Source: Chitinophaga filiformis
GTDB taxonomy: Bacteria > Bacteroidota > Bacteroidia > Chitinophagales > Chitinophagaceae
Direction: 5' to 3'
Length of the DNA: 64,000 bases
Assembly: GCF_023100805.1 (NCBI RefSeq)
Contig: NZ_CP095855.1
Span: forward strand, 1,777,001 to 1,841,000
In this document: positions 19,632-29,654 of the stretch, piece after piece
How the letters are laid out: every line of letters starts with the position of its first letter
Position numbering within the stretch: position 1 is the stretch's first letter
Translations under genes and position numbers: made by a program
The notes under the pieces: model-generated
Databases searched by the model: none
Seen by the model: only the letters and a program-made list of their open reading frames with translations
Told to the model about the DNA's origin: nothing

Positions 19632-21044
19632 ATGGCACAAAGCGTATTCGATTTTGGCATGATTGGTCTGGGCGTAATGGGGAGGAACCTCTTACTGAAC
19701 ATGGCTGATCATGGTTTTTCCGTTATTGGTTTTGATAAAGATAGTACCAAGACCGGGGCTCTGGAATCGGCTGCTACAGCTGGCACTACTGTAAAGGGAG
19801 TGGCAGAACTGGCAACCATGGTACAGTTACTGGAGCGTCCGCGTAAGCTGATGATGTTGGTACCAGCCGGTCAGCCGGTGGATGATGTGATCGAATCACT
19901 GATCCCCCTGCTGGAAAAAGGTGATGTGGTGATTGACGGTGGTAACTCACATTATACAGATACATTACGCCGGGTAAAATACCTGCGGGATAAAGGTATT
20001 CATTTCATGGGCATCGGCGTATCAGGCGGTGAGAAAGGCGCCCGTACGGGACCAAGCATCATGCCTGGTGGCGACAAGGAAGCTTATGAAAAAGTAAGAC
20101 CGATGCTGGAAGCAATTTCTGCAAAGGTAAACGGTGAGCCCTGCGTAGCTTACCTGGGTAAGGAAGGCGCCGGCCACTATGTGAAGATGGTGCACAATGG
20201 TATCGAGTATTCCATCATGCAGCTGATCAGCGAGGCATATGCATTGCTGAAACAGGCCGGACTGGATAACGACCGTTTACACCAGGTATTCAAAACCTGG
20301 AATGAAGGCGATCTGCAATCTTTCCTCATAGAGATCACTGCCGACATCTTCCTGCAGAAGGACGACAAGACCAGTGCAAGACTGGTAGATGTGATCTCCG
20401 ATAAAGCGGGTTCCAAAGGAACCGGTAAATGGACCTCCCAGGATGCAATGGAGCTGCCTGTTGCCGTTCCGGTGATAGACACCGCCGTAGCCCTGCGCAC
20501 CCTGTCCGGTTACAAGGATGAACGTGTACAGGCGGCTGCTTTATACAAAGCACCTGCTGCAAAACTCAATACACCGGTAGATACCTGGATTCAGCAGGTA
20601 CATGATGCACTGTACTTCGGTGTGATCATCAGCTATGCACAGGGATTGGCCATGCTGCACCAGGCATCCAAAGAACTGCAGATGGAAATTCCTTTACCGG
20701 AAGCAGTGAAAGTATGGAGAGGCGGATGTATCATCCGTTCTACGCTCCTGGAGGTATATACCACCGCTTACAAAGCATCTCCTGAGTTGCCCAATATACT
20801 GTTGAACAAGGACGTAGCCGCCCTTGTAGAGAATGCCATTACAAACACACGTGCAGTAGTAGCACAGGCCGCACAGACAGGTACCGCAGCAGCTGGTATC
20901 ATGTCAGCGCTGGCTTACTTCGATGCTTACCGCACAGAACGTATGCCTACCAACCTGGTGCAGGCACAGCGCGATTACTTCGGCGCTCATACCTACCAGC
21001 GTATAGATGCACCTGGTAGTTTCCATACCGTATGGGGTGAATAA
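19632..21044 (+). CDS. gnd: 6-phosphogluconate dehydrogenase (decarboxylating)
   Basis: Oxidises 6-phosphogluconate to ribulose-5-phosphate and CO2 with NADP+. At 470 aa it is the long, GND-type enzyme. It has the Rossmann motif GLGVMGRNLLLNM (residues about 12-24), the substrate loop GVSGGEKGARTGPSIMPGG, the catalytic Lys in HYVKMVHNGIEY, and ISDKAGSKGTGKWT. First gene of gnd-zwf-pgl. A possible promoter is TTG (19568-19570), 21 bases, TACTTTTA (19592-19599), one base off consensus. Confidence 0.97.
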   Translation: MAQSVFDFGMIGLGVMGRNLLLNMADHGFSVIGFDKDSTKTGALESAATAGTTVKGVAELATMVQLLERPRKLMMLVPAGQPVDDVIESLIPLLEKGDVVIDGGNSHYTDTLRRVKYLRDKGIHFMGIGVSGGEKGARTGPSIMPGGDKEAYEKVRPMLEAISAKVNGEPCVAYLGKEGAGHYVKMVHNGIEYSIMQLISEAYALLKQAGLDNDRLHQVFKTWNEGDLQSFLIEITADIFLQKDDKTSARLVDVISDKAGSKGTGKWTSQDAMELPVAVPVIDTAVALRTLSGYKDERVQAAALYKAPAAKLNTPVDTWIQQVHDALYFGVIISYAQGLAMLHQASKELQMEIPLPEAVKVWRGGCIIRSTLLEVYTTAYKASPELPNILLNKDVAALVENAITNTRAVVAQAAQTGTAAAGIMSALAYFDAYRTERMPTNLVQAQRDYFGAHTYQRIDAPGSFHTVWGE

Positions 21045-21052
21045 AATGTTTG

Positions 21053-21081
21053 GAGTGTCCCCGCAACAGCGGGGCACACTC
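21053..21081 (+). other. intercistronic hairpin between gnd and zwf
   Basis: GAGTGTCCCCGC (21053-21064) pairs with GCGGGGCACACTC (21069-21081) with one bulged base and an AACA loop. No U-tract follows. Similar in placement to the galK-galT hairpin; it may act in mRNA processing or attenuation. Confidence 0.55.
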
Positions 21082-21098
21082 ACATAAAATATAGAGTT

Positions 21099-22604
21099 AT
21101 GCAAAATCATAAACGTCCGCCTGCCTCCATTGTCTTCATCTTCGGTGGCAGCGGCGACCTGAATTACAGAAAACTATCGCCGGCTTTATACAACCTGTTC
21201 CTGGATAACTACATGCCGGAAAAATTTGCTATAGCCGGTATCGGCCGTAGTCCCTATGACAATGATGCTTACCGCGAGCGCTTACTCGATGGTATCAAGA
21301 AATTTTCCCGCCGTAAAGGAGAACAGAACGGTCACTGGAAAGATTTCAGCCAACATATAAGCTACCTGCAGATGGATGCGGAAGATCAGTCTGCATATAG
21401 CGCGATCACCGACTATGTGAAGGCAAAAGAAGAAGAGTGGAATGAGCATCCCAACGTGATATTCTACCTGTCTGTAGCGCCGCAGCTGATGCCTGCTATT
21501 GCACAGAAACTGGGTAGCCTGAACCTGTGCAGTGACACGCGCAGCACCCGTATCGTGATAGAGAAACCATTCGGACACGATCTGCAGAGCGCTCACGAAC
21601 TGAATACACTGCTACAAAGCCTCTTCTCAGAAGAACAGATCTACCGCATTGACCACTACCTGGGTAAAGAAACCGTGCAGAACCTCATCGCACTGCGTTT
21701 TGCCAATGCGCTGTTCGAACCGATCTGGAACCGCAATTACATCGATCATATACAGATTACCGCTTCAGAGACCGTAGGTCTGGAAGGCCGTGGCGGTTAT
21801 TATGAAGGCTCAGGCGCGCTGCGCGATATGGTGCAGAACCATATCCTGCAGGTAATGTGTATGATTGCTATGGAAGCGCCCGTATCTTTTGATGCGAATG
21901 AGATCCGTAATAAAAAAGTGGATGTACTGAACGCCATCCGCAAATTCACAAAAGACAAGATACACGAAAACGCAGTACGCGGACAGTACTCTGCCGGCTG
22001 GAGAAAAGGCCAGCAGGTAGTAGGTTACCGCGAAGAAAAAGGAGTGGATAAAGAATCTGCTACTGAAACTTACGCTGCCGTTAAGTTCTATATCGACAAC
22101 TGGCGCTGGCAGGGCGTACCGTTCTATGTACGTACCGGTAAGAACATGCACCAGAAAGCGACTAATATCACCCTGCAGTTCCGCCAGGCGCCGCATTACG
22201 CGTTCCCTGCAGAATCAGCAGAAACCTGGCGTCCTAACCGCCTGACCATCAGCATACAGCCTGAAATGGATATCCGTATCCGCTTCCAGGCAAAACGCCC
22301 GGGTCAGAGTATGGAACTGGACCCGGTGGAAATGGTCTTCAACTTCGACCGTCAATATGGCGACGACCATGCACCCGAAGCATATGAAACACTGCTGCTG
22401 GACGTAATGGAAGGAGATGCAACCCTGTTCATGCGTGCAGACCAGGTAGAAGCTGCCTGGAAAGTGGTAATGCCGATACTGGAAACATGGGAATCCCGTA
22501 CGCCGGTAGATTTCCCTAACTACGCACCTGATTCCTGGGGACCTGAAGATGCAGACGCCCTGATCGCCAGAGATGGTCACGCCTGGATCAACTTACCTAA
22601 ATAA
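21099..22604 (+). CDS. zwf: glucose-6-phosphate 1-dehydrogenase
   Basis: Oxidises glucose-6-phosphate to 6-phosphogluconolactone, producing NADPH at the entry of the oxidative pentose phosphate pathway. 501 aa, the usual length. The nucleotide-binding FGGSGDLNYRKLSPAL (residues about 12-27), the catalytic RIDHYLGKETVQN (about 183-195) and VPFYVRTGKNM are intact. Follows gnd by 54 bp with a hairpin in between; pgl follows after 5 bp, so the last two are tightly coupled. Confidence 0.98.
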   Translation: MQNHKRPPASIVFIFGGSGDLNYRKLSPALYNLFLDNYMPEKFAIAGIGRSPYDNDAYRERLLDGIKKFSRRKGEQNGHWKDFSQHISYLQMDAEDQSAYSAITDYVKAKEEEWNEHPNVIFYLSVAPQLMPAIAQKLGSLNLCSDTRSTRIVIEKPFGHDLQSAHELNTLLQSLFSEEQIYRIDHYLGKETVQNLIALRFANALFEPIWNRNYIDHIQITASETVGLEGRGGYYEGSGALRDMVQNHILQVMCMIAMEAPVSFDANEIRNKKVDVLNAIRKFTKDKIHENAVRGQYSAGWRKGQQVVGYREEKGVDKESATETYAAVKFYIDNWRWQGVPFYVRTGKNMHQKATNITLQFRQAPHYAFPAESAETWRPNRLTISIQPEMDIRIRFQAKRPGQSMELDPVEMVFNFDRQYGDDHAPEAYETLLLDVMEGDATLFMRADQVEAAWKVVMPILETWESRTPVDFPNYAPDSWGPEDADALIARDGHAWINLPK

Positions 22605-22609
22605 GAGCA

Positions 22610-23335
22610 ATGGAATTACATATAGCCAAGAACACCCAGGAACTGAGCGAGAACCTGGCCGCATGGATCAGTAATTATATCCAGGAAGTGCTGCAGGACC
22701 AGCCCATCTTCACATTTGCCCTCTCCGGAGGAAGCACGCCTAAACAGCTATATACGCTGCTCACCAAAGAGCCGTATAAACTGATCATTCCATGGGAGAG
22801 GATCCACTTCTTCTGGGGAGATGAAAGGGCAGTGCCATTTGAAGATGAGCGCAACAACGCCCGCATGGCCTACGAAACCCTGCTGGATGTTGTCGGGGTG
22901 CCTTCAGAAAATATCCATGTCATGCGCACAGATATTGAACCTGAAGCTGCTGCTGCGGAATATGAAAAGATCCTGCAGAAGTATTTCAAGGACAGCGACA
23001 CAACCTTTGATCTCGTACTCCTGGGTATGGGAGATGACGGACATACCCTGTCCCTCTTCCCCGGTACAGAAGTAGTACATGAGAAAAAAGCATGGGTAAA
23101 GGCGTTCTTCCTGAAAGCACAGGACATGTTCCGCATTACACTGACAGCACCTGTGGTAAATGAGGCTGCCTGCGTAATTTTCATGGCAACAGGCGCCGGC
23201 AAGGCCCTGACGCTGAAGAGTGTGATAGAGGGTGACTTCAATGCTGAAAAATTCCCTTCCCAGATGATCCGCCCACAAGATGGAGAGCTGCACTGGTTTG
23301 TGGATGAAGCAGCGGCAGGCGCACTTGAAATGTAG
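22610..23335 (+). CDS. pgl: 6-phosphogluconolactonase
   Basis: Hydrolyses 6-phosphogluconolactone, the middle step between the two dehydrogenases encoded upstream. The 241-aa protein is of the DevB/Pgl type, with FALSGGSTPKQLYTLL (phosphate loop), FFWGDERAVPFEDERNN, GMGDDGHTLSLFPGT and a C-terminal LHWFVDEAAAG. Ends the gnd-zwf-pgl operon, with a long hairpin terminator 36 bp downstream. Confidence 0.96.
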   Translation: MELHIAKNTQELSENLAAWISNYIQEVLQDQPIFTFALSGGSTPKQLYTLLTKEPYKLIIPWERIHFFWGDERAVPFEDERNNARMAYETLLDVVGVPSENIHVMRTDIEPEAAAAEYEKILQKYFKDSDTTFDLVLLGMGDDGHTLSLFPGTEVVHEKKAWVKAFFLKAQDMFRITLTAPVVNEAACVIFMATGAGKALTLKSVIEGDFNAEKFPSQMIRPQDGELHWFVDEAAAGALEM

Positions 23336-23371
23336 CGAAATGTAGCATGTAAGTACTGCTGATAAAATGCT

Positions 23372-23408
23372 AAAAGGGGTGTATCATACTATGATACATC
23401 CCTTTTTA
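23372..23408 (+). terminator. terminator of gnd-zwf-pgl
   Basis: AAAAGGGGTGTATCAT (23372-23387) and ATGATACATCCCTTTT (23391-23406) form a 16-bp stem with a single G-U pair and an ACT loop, then T. The following 240 bp before the fucosidase hold only short repeats (a GGCGCC pair at 23412-23427 and a duplicated GATATCAT near 23590-23612). Confidence 0.8.
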
Positions 23409-23644
23409 TTTGGCGCCATCAGGCGCCTGCTATTTGATGCCATGGCTGTAATTTGATGCCGGTCATAAATGTTTTGCCGGCTTCCTGAAAAAACGGTTTT
23501 AATAACGACTAATATTATACCGGTCCCTGTGCAGATCCTATTAGGAATTCCTACCCGCTCATTTTATATTTAAGGCAGTTATACAATTTCGATATCATCA
23601 ATTTTGATATCATTATTCCATGGTCTCATCTATCAACTACTGTT

Positions 23645-25093
23645 ATGAAAAAATTCTTCCTTTATGCAGCTGCTTTCTTCATGGGTTGTGCGCCACTTGC
23701 CGCACAGCAATACACGGCAGACTGGGCATCTCTTAACAAGCGTGGTATTCCTGCCTGGTTCAATGAAGCCAAATTCGGCATCTTCATTCACTGGGGCGTG
23801 TATGCCGTTCCTTCTTTTGCGGTGGTAGGTCCCGGCGGTTATTCTGAATGGTACTGGTACCAGCTGGATGGCGCAAAAGATGAGACACATCAGAAAGTAC
23901 GGGCTTTTCACGATAAGAACTACGGTAAGGATTTCAGCTATCAGCAATTCGAATCGCAGTTCAACGCCTCCTTATTTGACCCGGCTCAGTGGGCAGACGT
24001 ATTCCGTCGTTCGGGCGCTAAGTATGTTGTGCTTACTTCCAAACATCATGAAGGTTATTGCCTGTGGGATAACAAACAGGCCGACTCTGTATGGGGGCGC
24101 CCCTGGAATGCGGTGACCGGTACGCCCAAAAGAGACCTGCTGGGCGATCTGACCAATGCGGTAAGAAAAGCAGGCCTGAAAATGGGTTACTATTATTCCC
24201 TCTATGAGTGGTTCAATCCGCTCTGGAAAAAAGACAAAGCCAGTTACGTAAAAAATGTAATGACGCCACAGTTCAAAGACCTTGTAACACGTTATAAACC
24301 TTCTGTGATCTTTTCTGACGGGGAATGGGAGCTGTCAGATACTGCATGGCGCAGCCCTGAACTACTCGCCTGGTTATTCAACGAATCTCCTGTAAAAGAT
24401 GAAGTCGTGATAGACGATCGTTGGGGCAGTAATACCAGAGGGCATAACAATGGCGCTACCTATCTGACCTCTGAATATGGCAGCGGCATGCAACCCGGCG
24501 TAATATGGGAAGAAAGCCAGGGCATTGGGAACTCCTACGGCTATAACCGTATGGAAACTGTGAACGATTATAAGAAGAGTAATGATCTCATTGTATTGCT
24601 GGTGGACATCGTTTCCCGTGGCGGTAACCTGCTGCTGGATATAGGCCCCACTGCTGATGGACGTATACCTGTGATCATGCAGCAAAGACTGGTAGATATG
24701 GGCGCCTGGCTGGAAGTGAACGGTGAAGCGATCTATAATACGAAACCGTGGAAAGAGACACGCCAGTGGAGTGCAGGTAATCGCCCACAGGTGAAGGAGG
24801 CCAGCTTTATGTCAGATTACAATGTGGCAAAGATGGTGAAGCCTTCTAAAGAGCATGCACATATTGAAATGTTCTTCACAAAAAAGGATGATGCACTGTA
24901 TTGCATCGCTACCGGCTACACGCCGCAATTAAAGATAAAGGATTTCACGCCTGCAAAACAAGCGAAAGCAGTGATACTCGGTTGTGATAAAGCCATCACC
25001 TGGCAGCAGCAGGGTAAGGATTGTGTAGTGAACCTTTCAGGATTACGTCCCGGAGATATTACCAGCAACCTGTTTGTAGTGAAGATAAAATAG
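23645..25093 (+). CDS. alpha-L-fucosidase, GH29
   Basis: A 482-aa secreted or periplasmic glycoside hydrolase that releases alpha-linked L-fucose. It has a signal peptide (about residues 1-20, ending PLAAQ), then a GH29 barrel: WFNEAKFGIFIHWGVYAVPS, YVVLTSKHHEGYCLWD, GLKMGYYYSLYEW, and PSVIFSDGEWE with the probable nucleophile Asp. The late block GGNLLLDIGPTADGRIP is typical of the family. Monocistronic and convergent with the peptidase gene, with a 35-bp gap and no terminator of its own. No fucose catabolic genes adjoin it. Confidence 0.95.
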   Translation: MKKFFLYAAAFFMGCAPLAAQQYTADWASLNKRGIPAWFNEAKFGIFIHWGVYAVPSFAVVGPGGYSEWYWYQLDGAKDETHQKVRAFHDKNYGKDFSYQQFESQFNASLFDPAQWADVFRRSGAKYVVLTSKHHEGYCLWDNKQADSVWGRPWNAVTGTPKRDLLGDLTNAVRKAGLKMGYYYSLYEWFNPLWKKDKASYVKNVMTPQFKDLVTRYKPSVIFSDGEWELSDTAWRSPELLAWLFNESPVKDEVVIDDRWGSNTRGHNNGATYLTSEYGSGMQPGVIWEESQGIGNSYGYNRMETVNDYKKSNDLIVLLVDIVSRGGNLLLDIGPTADGRIPVIMQQRLVDMGAWLEVNGEAIYNTKPWKETRQWSAGNRPQVKEASFMSDYNVAKMVKPSKEHAHIEMFFTKKDDALYCIATGYTPQLKIKDFTPAKQAKAVILGCDKAITWQQQGKDCVVNLSGLRPGDITSNLFVVKIK

Positions 25094-25128
25094 GATGCGG
25101 TTGCGCTTAGCCAGACTATAATTGTACG

Positions 25129-27939
25129 TCAATCCGTCATTTTCACAAACCGTTTCGTAAATATTTTCTGTGTTCCCTCATAGATCACACATATATAAAC
25201 GCCTGCTGGCATGCCTTTCAGCGAATACGTCTCCTGCATTTGCGTCAGTGGACGTGTGAACACTGTACGGCCGTTCATATCTGTAAAACGCACCTGGAAA
25301 TCACCCAGCCTGCTGCTGAGCAATGTGAGTTGTTGCCCCGCAGGCACGGGGAATAAATGAAAGTCCTGGTTGATCAATACCTGCACAGACTGTACATCAG
25401 AGTAAATGCTCCTGCCATCTGTCAGCTCCAGCCTGGCGCGGTAATAAAAGATACCGGAATGGCCGGGATGGTCTTTATAGATATATTGATCACCGGAGTT
25501 GATATCCTGACCTGACAGCGTAATAAAGTCGCTGCCCTGTAAGCGCTCCCAATAGATCTTCTTCACCCTGTAGGAGGTACTGAGCACCACGGTAATATCA
25601 ACACTATTATCTGCCTGCACATCTGCCAGTACCTGGCGGAAGAAGCAATAAACACCCTGTTGCTCATAGTTGTAAGTAGGCCCCTGCAATCCGGCCCAGC
25701 CATCTTTATGCACCGGCACTACTGAGATATAAGGTGAAGAAAGCTGTGCTTTGGATATTAACAGAACGGTGTCTGTTGTAGTCGTGACGGGCGACAATAC
25801 CTGCCCTTTTAATGTATATACTGCATACCCCGAAGCATGATCAAGACCATGCCAGTTGATCTGCAGCGTATCAGGACAATTATACCCAACATTGACAGCT
25901 ACTGGTGCAGATATATTGAAATAATCACTGATCCAGCTGGTATCGGTAGTACTCATCCGCAATAATCCCTTATTGAAAATGGCGGGAACATTCCAGCGAC
26001 TGCCCGGAGCCGCCAGGGGGATATCGGTGGCGATAGGAACCCAGGTAAGCCCGCTGTCGGCACTGAAAGACAGGGTACCATTGCCGGTATGTGGCGTGCG
26101 CCAGCGTATCGCAATATTGTTGCCGGCGCTCAGTTGTTCGCCTGCAGCAGGATACTGCCATTCAAAGGACGACCGGGGAATAGCCTGCCAGGCGATATGA
26201 AAGCGCTGGCTGGTACCTGCCGACAGCTGCCGGGCATTCACGCGGATATTCACTGTCCCTGCCGCAGGCAGTTCAATGGTTATCTGCTCCAGGTTGTTCA
26301 GACTATCTCTGCCGTGGCGGGCGGGAGCCCTGATTGAATCAGCCGCGGGAAAGGTGCTCAGCAGCCAGGGTAGATAGCTATTGCCCGCATTATCTGTAAC
26401 AGACAGGTCGAGGTCATTGAGCAGGGCTTTAGGGGCATTCTCGCTGGCAGCAGGGTCATTCCAGCTAAGCGTGACCTTCAGCCTGGCGGTGTTGGGTGGT
26501 ATATCGACAGCAATGCCGGTAGTATTTCCCTGGCTTATCTCTCCTGAAAAAAGCCGTTTGTCTTTGATGGTATGTACAGCAGCGACGGCATTCAGTAAAC
26601 CGTAGCCGCTACTATAATCGGGGCCGGGAGTATTTATCTCGTCGGCACTGTTCACCAATATGGCTTTTACCATAGCGGCAGCAGGCGTTATGCTGAATAC
26701 CTGCTGATACGCCTCCTGTACGATGGTTGTGATGCCGGTTGTAGTAGCCGCCGCATCAGAGGTGCCGGCTTGCCCGTAAGCAACCAATTGCGGAGAGATG
26801 CGGCCGTCAAAAGCAGGGCCTTTGGAACTAAGCAGCGGAACATTGTAGCCGGTGTCAATACCTCCTACCACCAGCACATTCTTTGCCTGTTTGAAGGTAC
26901 CACTCAGGTTGGCGTAACCTGCCAGTCCCTTGTAGGTGCCATCGGCAGGTGCCGTATTGCCAATGTTGCCCGAAGAAAAGATATGCAGCAGGGTATCCAT
27001 CGTGTATATCTGCTGATCGTAGGCTGCTGCTTCCGCCCCATAATAGTTCTCAAGGCTGGTACCATAGGAATGATTCTGTACGGTAATACCGGCATTCCTG
27101 AAATAGTTGTTCTCATCTGGCAGTAGGTGCTGATAGTCAGAAGAACTCAATTTCGCTTTTACGGCAACGCCCTTGCCACTGGGACCTGTATTTCCCATGC
27201 CTGCTATTAGTGTGGCCATCATGGTGGCGTGCGGATTGAGGGTATGGGCGGCAAGCGGGGAGGGGATTGCTTTTCCCAACAGATCAATGTCGGTGGTGTC
27301 AAACAATTCCTCTTTCAGTCCTACCGTATGTTTATCGCCCTGTAAGGTGGGATATTGCTGATGAAGTAAATTGATATAGTCGACAGAAGGCAATGCATTA
27401 TTGATAGCCACCTCTGTGCGCGCGGTCCGTAATCTGTCTGCAAAGCGGACATTGCTTTGTGCAGTGAACAGCGCCCAGTCTTTCATTTTCACGGCTGCTA
27501 TTGCTACCCGATAGGAAGATGTTGCAGACAACGGGCGGCAATATTGCAGGGCAGTCGCCGTATTGTTGAGCGATACCTGCACCAGCAGGCTATCCTGCAG
27601 ATGTAAGGTACTGATATCCCTGACCAGTGCATCACTGCACTTCCAGTTATAATTGGCCGGATAGATCTTTACAACATGTTTCGCTTCAACGGAATCAAAC
27701 TGTACTTGTTGCAGTATATGATGTTGAGGACTGAGCGATTTAGTCAGCCCATGTTTTTGTAGCAGGGCATCGCCGGGGAATACATCAAACTTTACCAGGA
27801 AGTAGCCTGGAGTAGCAGCAGTGGTATCTGTATAGCGAAGTACAATACTGTCGGCAGATGTGCGTTCCTGGGCGGATACATAGGTATTGAACAGATTGAT
27901 CAGCAGGAATAGAAAAAATATGGCAACGCGGGCATTCAT
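25129..27939 (-). CDS. S8 family subtilase with T9SS C-terminal sorting domain
   Basis: A 936-aa secreted serine peptidase. A signal peptide (about 1-24) is followed by a long prodomain-like region. The S8 catalytic domain has a probable Asp in FDTTDIDLLG, His in NPHATMMATLIAG, the oxyanion Asn in FSSGNIGN and Ser in GQAGTSDAAATTTG; these deviate from the textbook HGTHVAG and GTSMAAP. Jelly-roll and fibronectin-like regions follow. The final 75 residues (FHLFPVPAGQQLTLLS to KRFVKMTD) match the type A sorting signal of the type IX secretion system. Activity is likely but the divergent Ser motif leaves some doubt. Confidence 0.88.
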   Translation of the reverse strand: MNARVAIFFLFLLINLFNTYVSAQERTSADSIVLRYTDTTAATPGYFLVKFDVFPGDALLQKHGLTKSLSPQHHILQQVQFDSVEAKHVVKIYPANYNWKCSDALVRDISTLHLQDSLLVQVSLNNTATALQYCRPLSATSSYRVAIAAVKMKDWALFTAQSNVRFADRLRTARTEVAINNALPSVDYINLLHQQYPTLQGDKHTVGLKEELFDTTDIDLLGKAIPSPLAAHTLNPHATMMATLIAGMGNTGPSGKGVAVKAKLSSSDYQHLLPDENNYFRNAGITVQNHSYGTSLENYYGAEAAAYDQQIYTMDTLLHIFSSGNIGNTAPADGTYKGLAGYANLSGTFKQAKNVLVVGGIDTGYNVPLLSSKGPAFDGRISPQLVAYGQAGTSDAAATTTGITTIVQEAYQQVFSITPAAAMVKAILVNSADEINTPGPDYSSGYGLLNAVAAVHTIKDKRLFSGEISQGNTTGIAVDIPPNTARLKVTLSWNDPAASENAPKALLNDLDLSVTDNAGNSYLPWLLSTFPAADSIRAPARHGRDSLNNLEQITIELPAAGTVNIRVNARQLSAGTSQRFHIAWQAIPRSSFEWQYPAAGEQLSAGNNIAIRWRTPHTGNGTLSFSADSGLTWVPIATDIPLAAPGSRWNVPAIFNKGLLRMSTTDTSWISDYFNISAPVAVNVGYNCPDTLQINWHGLDHASGYAVYTLKGQVLSPVTTTTDTVLLISKAQLSSPYISVVPVHKDGWAGLQGPTYNYEQQGVYCFFRQVLADVQADNSVDITVVLSTSYRVKKIYWERLQGSDFITLSGQDINSGDQYIYKDHPGHSGIFYYRARLELTDGRSIYSDVQSVQVLINQDFHLFPVPAGQQLTLLSSRLGDFQVRFTDMNGRTVFTRPLTQMQETYSLKGMPAGVYICVIYEGTQKIFTKRFVKMTD

Positions 27940-27998
27940 GTACGGGCAACAATTTTGGTCGAGACATGAATGTAAATAAAAAAAATCAGGAATTAAGC

Positions 27999-28042
27999 AT
28001 CAGGAATTAATGAGGATGAGTACCCTGCATTAAATTCCTGAT
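27999..28042 (-). terminator. hairpin downstream of the glutamate-synthase-like gene
   Basis: ATCAGGAATTAATG (27999-28012) pairs with CATTAAATTCCTGAT (28028-28042) with a one-base bulge. It lies just after the stop of the minus-strand gene ending at 28059, and the minus strand downstream is T-rich (complement of 27977-27995). Confidence 0.5.
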
Positions 28043-28058
28043 CCTTAATCGTCAGCCG

Positions 28059-29615
28059 CTACCAGGCGTCTATACTCACGGTCTCCATCTCCTGTCCGGT
28101 TAGCAGAGAACCGGCTGGCGTACTTGGGTATATTTCTTCGAATGTCTTTACCTGGTTCATGAACACACGGCGGGAAATATGGCTGCGGGTAATGTGGTGC
28201 GGCGTTTCCAGGCCGGCAGCAGCAGCCAGTTCTATAGCGCTTTCAATAGTGTCCTGGTGGTAATTGGATACACGGTGCTTTTTGTCGTCTATCACCAGGC
28301 CGGCCATCAGCCATTTGTCCTGGGTAGCCACACCTGTAGGACAGCGGTTCGTATTACATACGAGTGCCTGTATACAACCAAGCGCCATCATCATAGCGCG
28401 GGCGCTGTTGCAGGCATCTGCACCCAGGGCCAGTGCGCGGAGTATATGGAAACCGGTCAGTATCTTACCGGAAGCGATCACTTTTACCTTATTGCGGATA
28501 TTGTAACCTGTCAGGGTATCGTGCACAAACGCCAGGGCGTCCATCAGCGGCATCCCTACAGAGTTTGAGAATTCAGGAGGCGCAGCACCGGTACCGCCTT
28601 CACCGCCATCTACAGTGATGAAGTCCGGATAGCAGCCTGTTTCCAGCATCGCTTTACAAATAGCGTGGAACTCTCTTTTCTGCCCGATACAGAGTTTAAA
28701 GCCTACCGGTTTTCCTCCACTCAGCTGGCGCATACGGGTAATGAACTGCATCATCTGCCGGGGCGTATTGAAAGCGGTATGGTAAGGAGGAGAAGCAACG
28801 GTAGTATGCGGTTGTACGTGACGGATAGCCGCAATTTCAGGTGTATTCTTCGAAGCTGGTAAGATGCCGCCATGGCCGGGTTTAGCGCCCTGGGAGATCT
28901 TTAGCTCGATCATTTTGATCTGTGGAATGGCGCATTTCTCTGAGAATAGTTTTTCGTCAAAATTACCTTCAGCCGTACGGCAGCCGAAATAACCGGTACC
29001 GATCTGCCAGATAATATCACCACCCTGCGTAAGGTGATGTTCACTGATGCCGCCCTCGCCGGTATTGTGCGCGAAATTACCCAGTTTTGCACCGCCGTTC
29101 AGGGCCTGTACCGCATTGGAACTGAGCGAGCCGTAACTCATGGCTGAAACGTTCAGGATACTGGCGGAATAAGGCTGTGTACAGTCATTACCCCCGATCA
29201 GCACCCGGGGATCCTTATTCATTTTCTCAAAAGCCCTGGGCTGGATGGAATGGGCCATCCATTCATAGCCTTCGGCGTATACATTGAACTGTGTACCAAA
29301 TGGTTGGGAATTCAGTTCCCTTTTTGCACGCTGGTAAATAGTAGACCGGTCTACACGGTTTACCGGGCTCCCGTCAATGTCACTTTCCACGAAGTATTGG
29401 TAGATCTTGGGGCGGATATCTTCCATGAAGTAGCGCAGGCGGCCCACAATGGGGTAGTTGCGCATAATTGCATGTTTCTTCTGGGTTATGTCGATCAATC
29501 CCATGATAATCAATGGTAATATCAGTACCAGTAACCACCAGGTCCAGGGGAAGAAGTATCCCAGACAGGTAATGAAAGCCAGGCTGACCACCGTAAAAAC
29601 AATAAATCCTTTCAT
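28059..29615 (-). CDS. FMN-binding glutamate synthase family protein
   Basis: A 518-aa protein made of two N-terminal membrane helices (about 5-40) and a GltB2-type FMN/Fe-S synthase domain. Visible motifs are AMSYGSLSSNAVQALNGGA, GAKPGHGGILP, DFITVDGGEGGTGAAP, VIASGKILTG and the Fe-S ligand block CIQALVCNTNRCPTG. There is no glutamine amidotransferase domain and no ferredoxin partner next to it, so glutamate synthesis from glutamine is not implied. The exact reaction of this membrane-anchored subfamily is not known. It forms a minus-strand pair with the MscS gene upstream (39-bp gap). Confidence 0.9.
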   Translation of the reverse strand: MKGFIVFTVVSLAFITCLGYFFPWTWWLLVLILPLIIMGLIDITQKKHAIMRNYPIVGRLRYFMEDIRPKIYQYFVESDIDGSPVNRVDRSTIYQRAKRELNSQPFGTQFNVYAEGYEWMAHSIQPRAFEKMNKDPRVLIGGNDCTQPYSASILNVSAMSYGSLSSNAVQALNGGAKLGNFAHNTGEGGISEHHLTQGGDIIWQIGTGYFGCRTAEGNFDEKLFSEKCAIPQIKMIELKISQGAKPGHGGILPASKNTPEIAAIRHVQPHTTVASPPYHTAFNTPRQMMQFITRMRQLSGGKPVGFKLCIGQKREFHAICKAMLETGCYPDFITVDGGEGGTGAAPPEFSNSVGMPLMDALAFVHDTLTGYNIRNKVKVIASGKILTGFHILRALALGADACNSARAMMMALGCIQALVCNTNRCPTGVATQDKWLMAGLVIDDKKHRVSNYHQDTIESAIELAAAAGLETPHHITRSHISRRVFMNQVKTFEEIYPSTPAGSLLTGQEMETVSIDAW

Positions 29616-29654
29616 ATTAAGCTCCCTTTGATAAGGCAGCTAAGTTAGGAAAAA

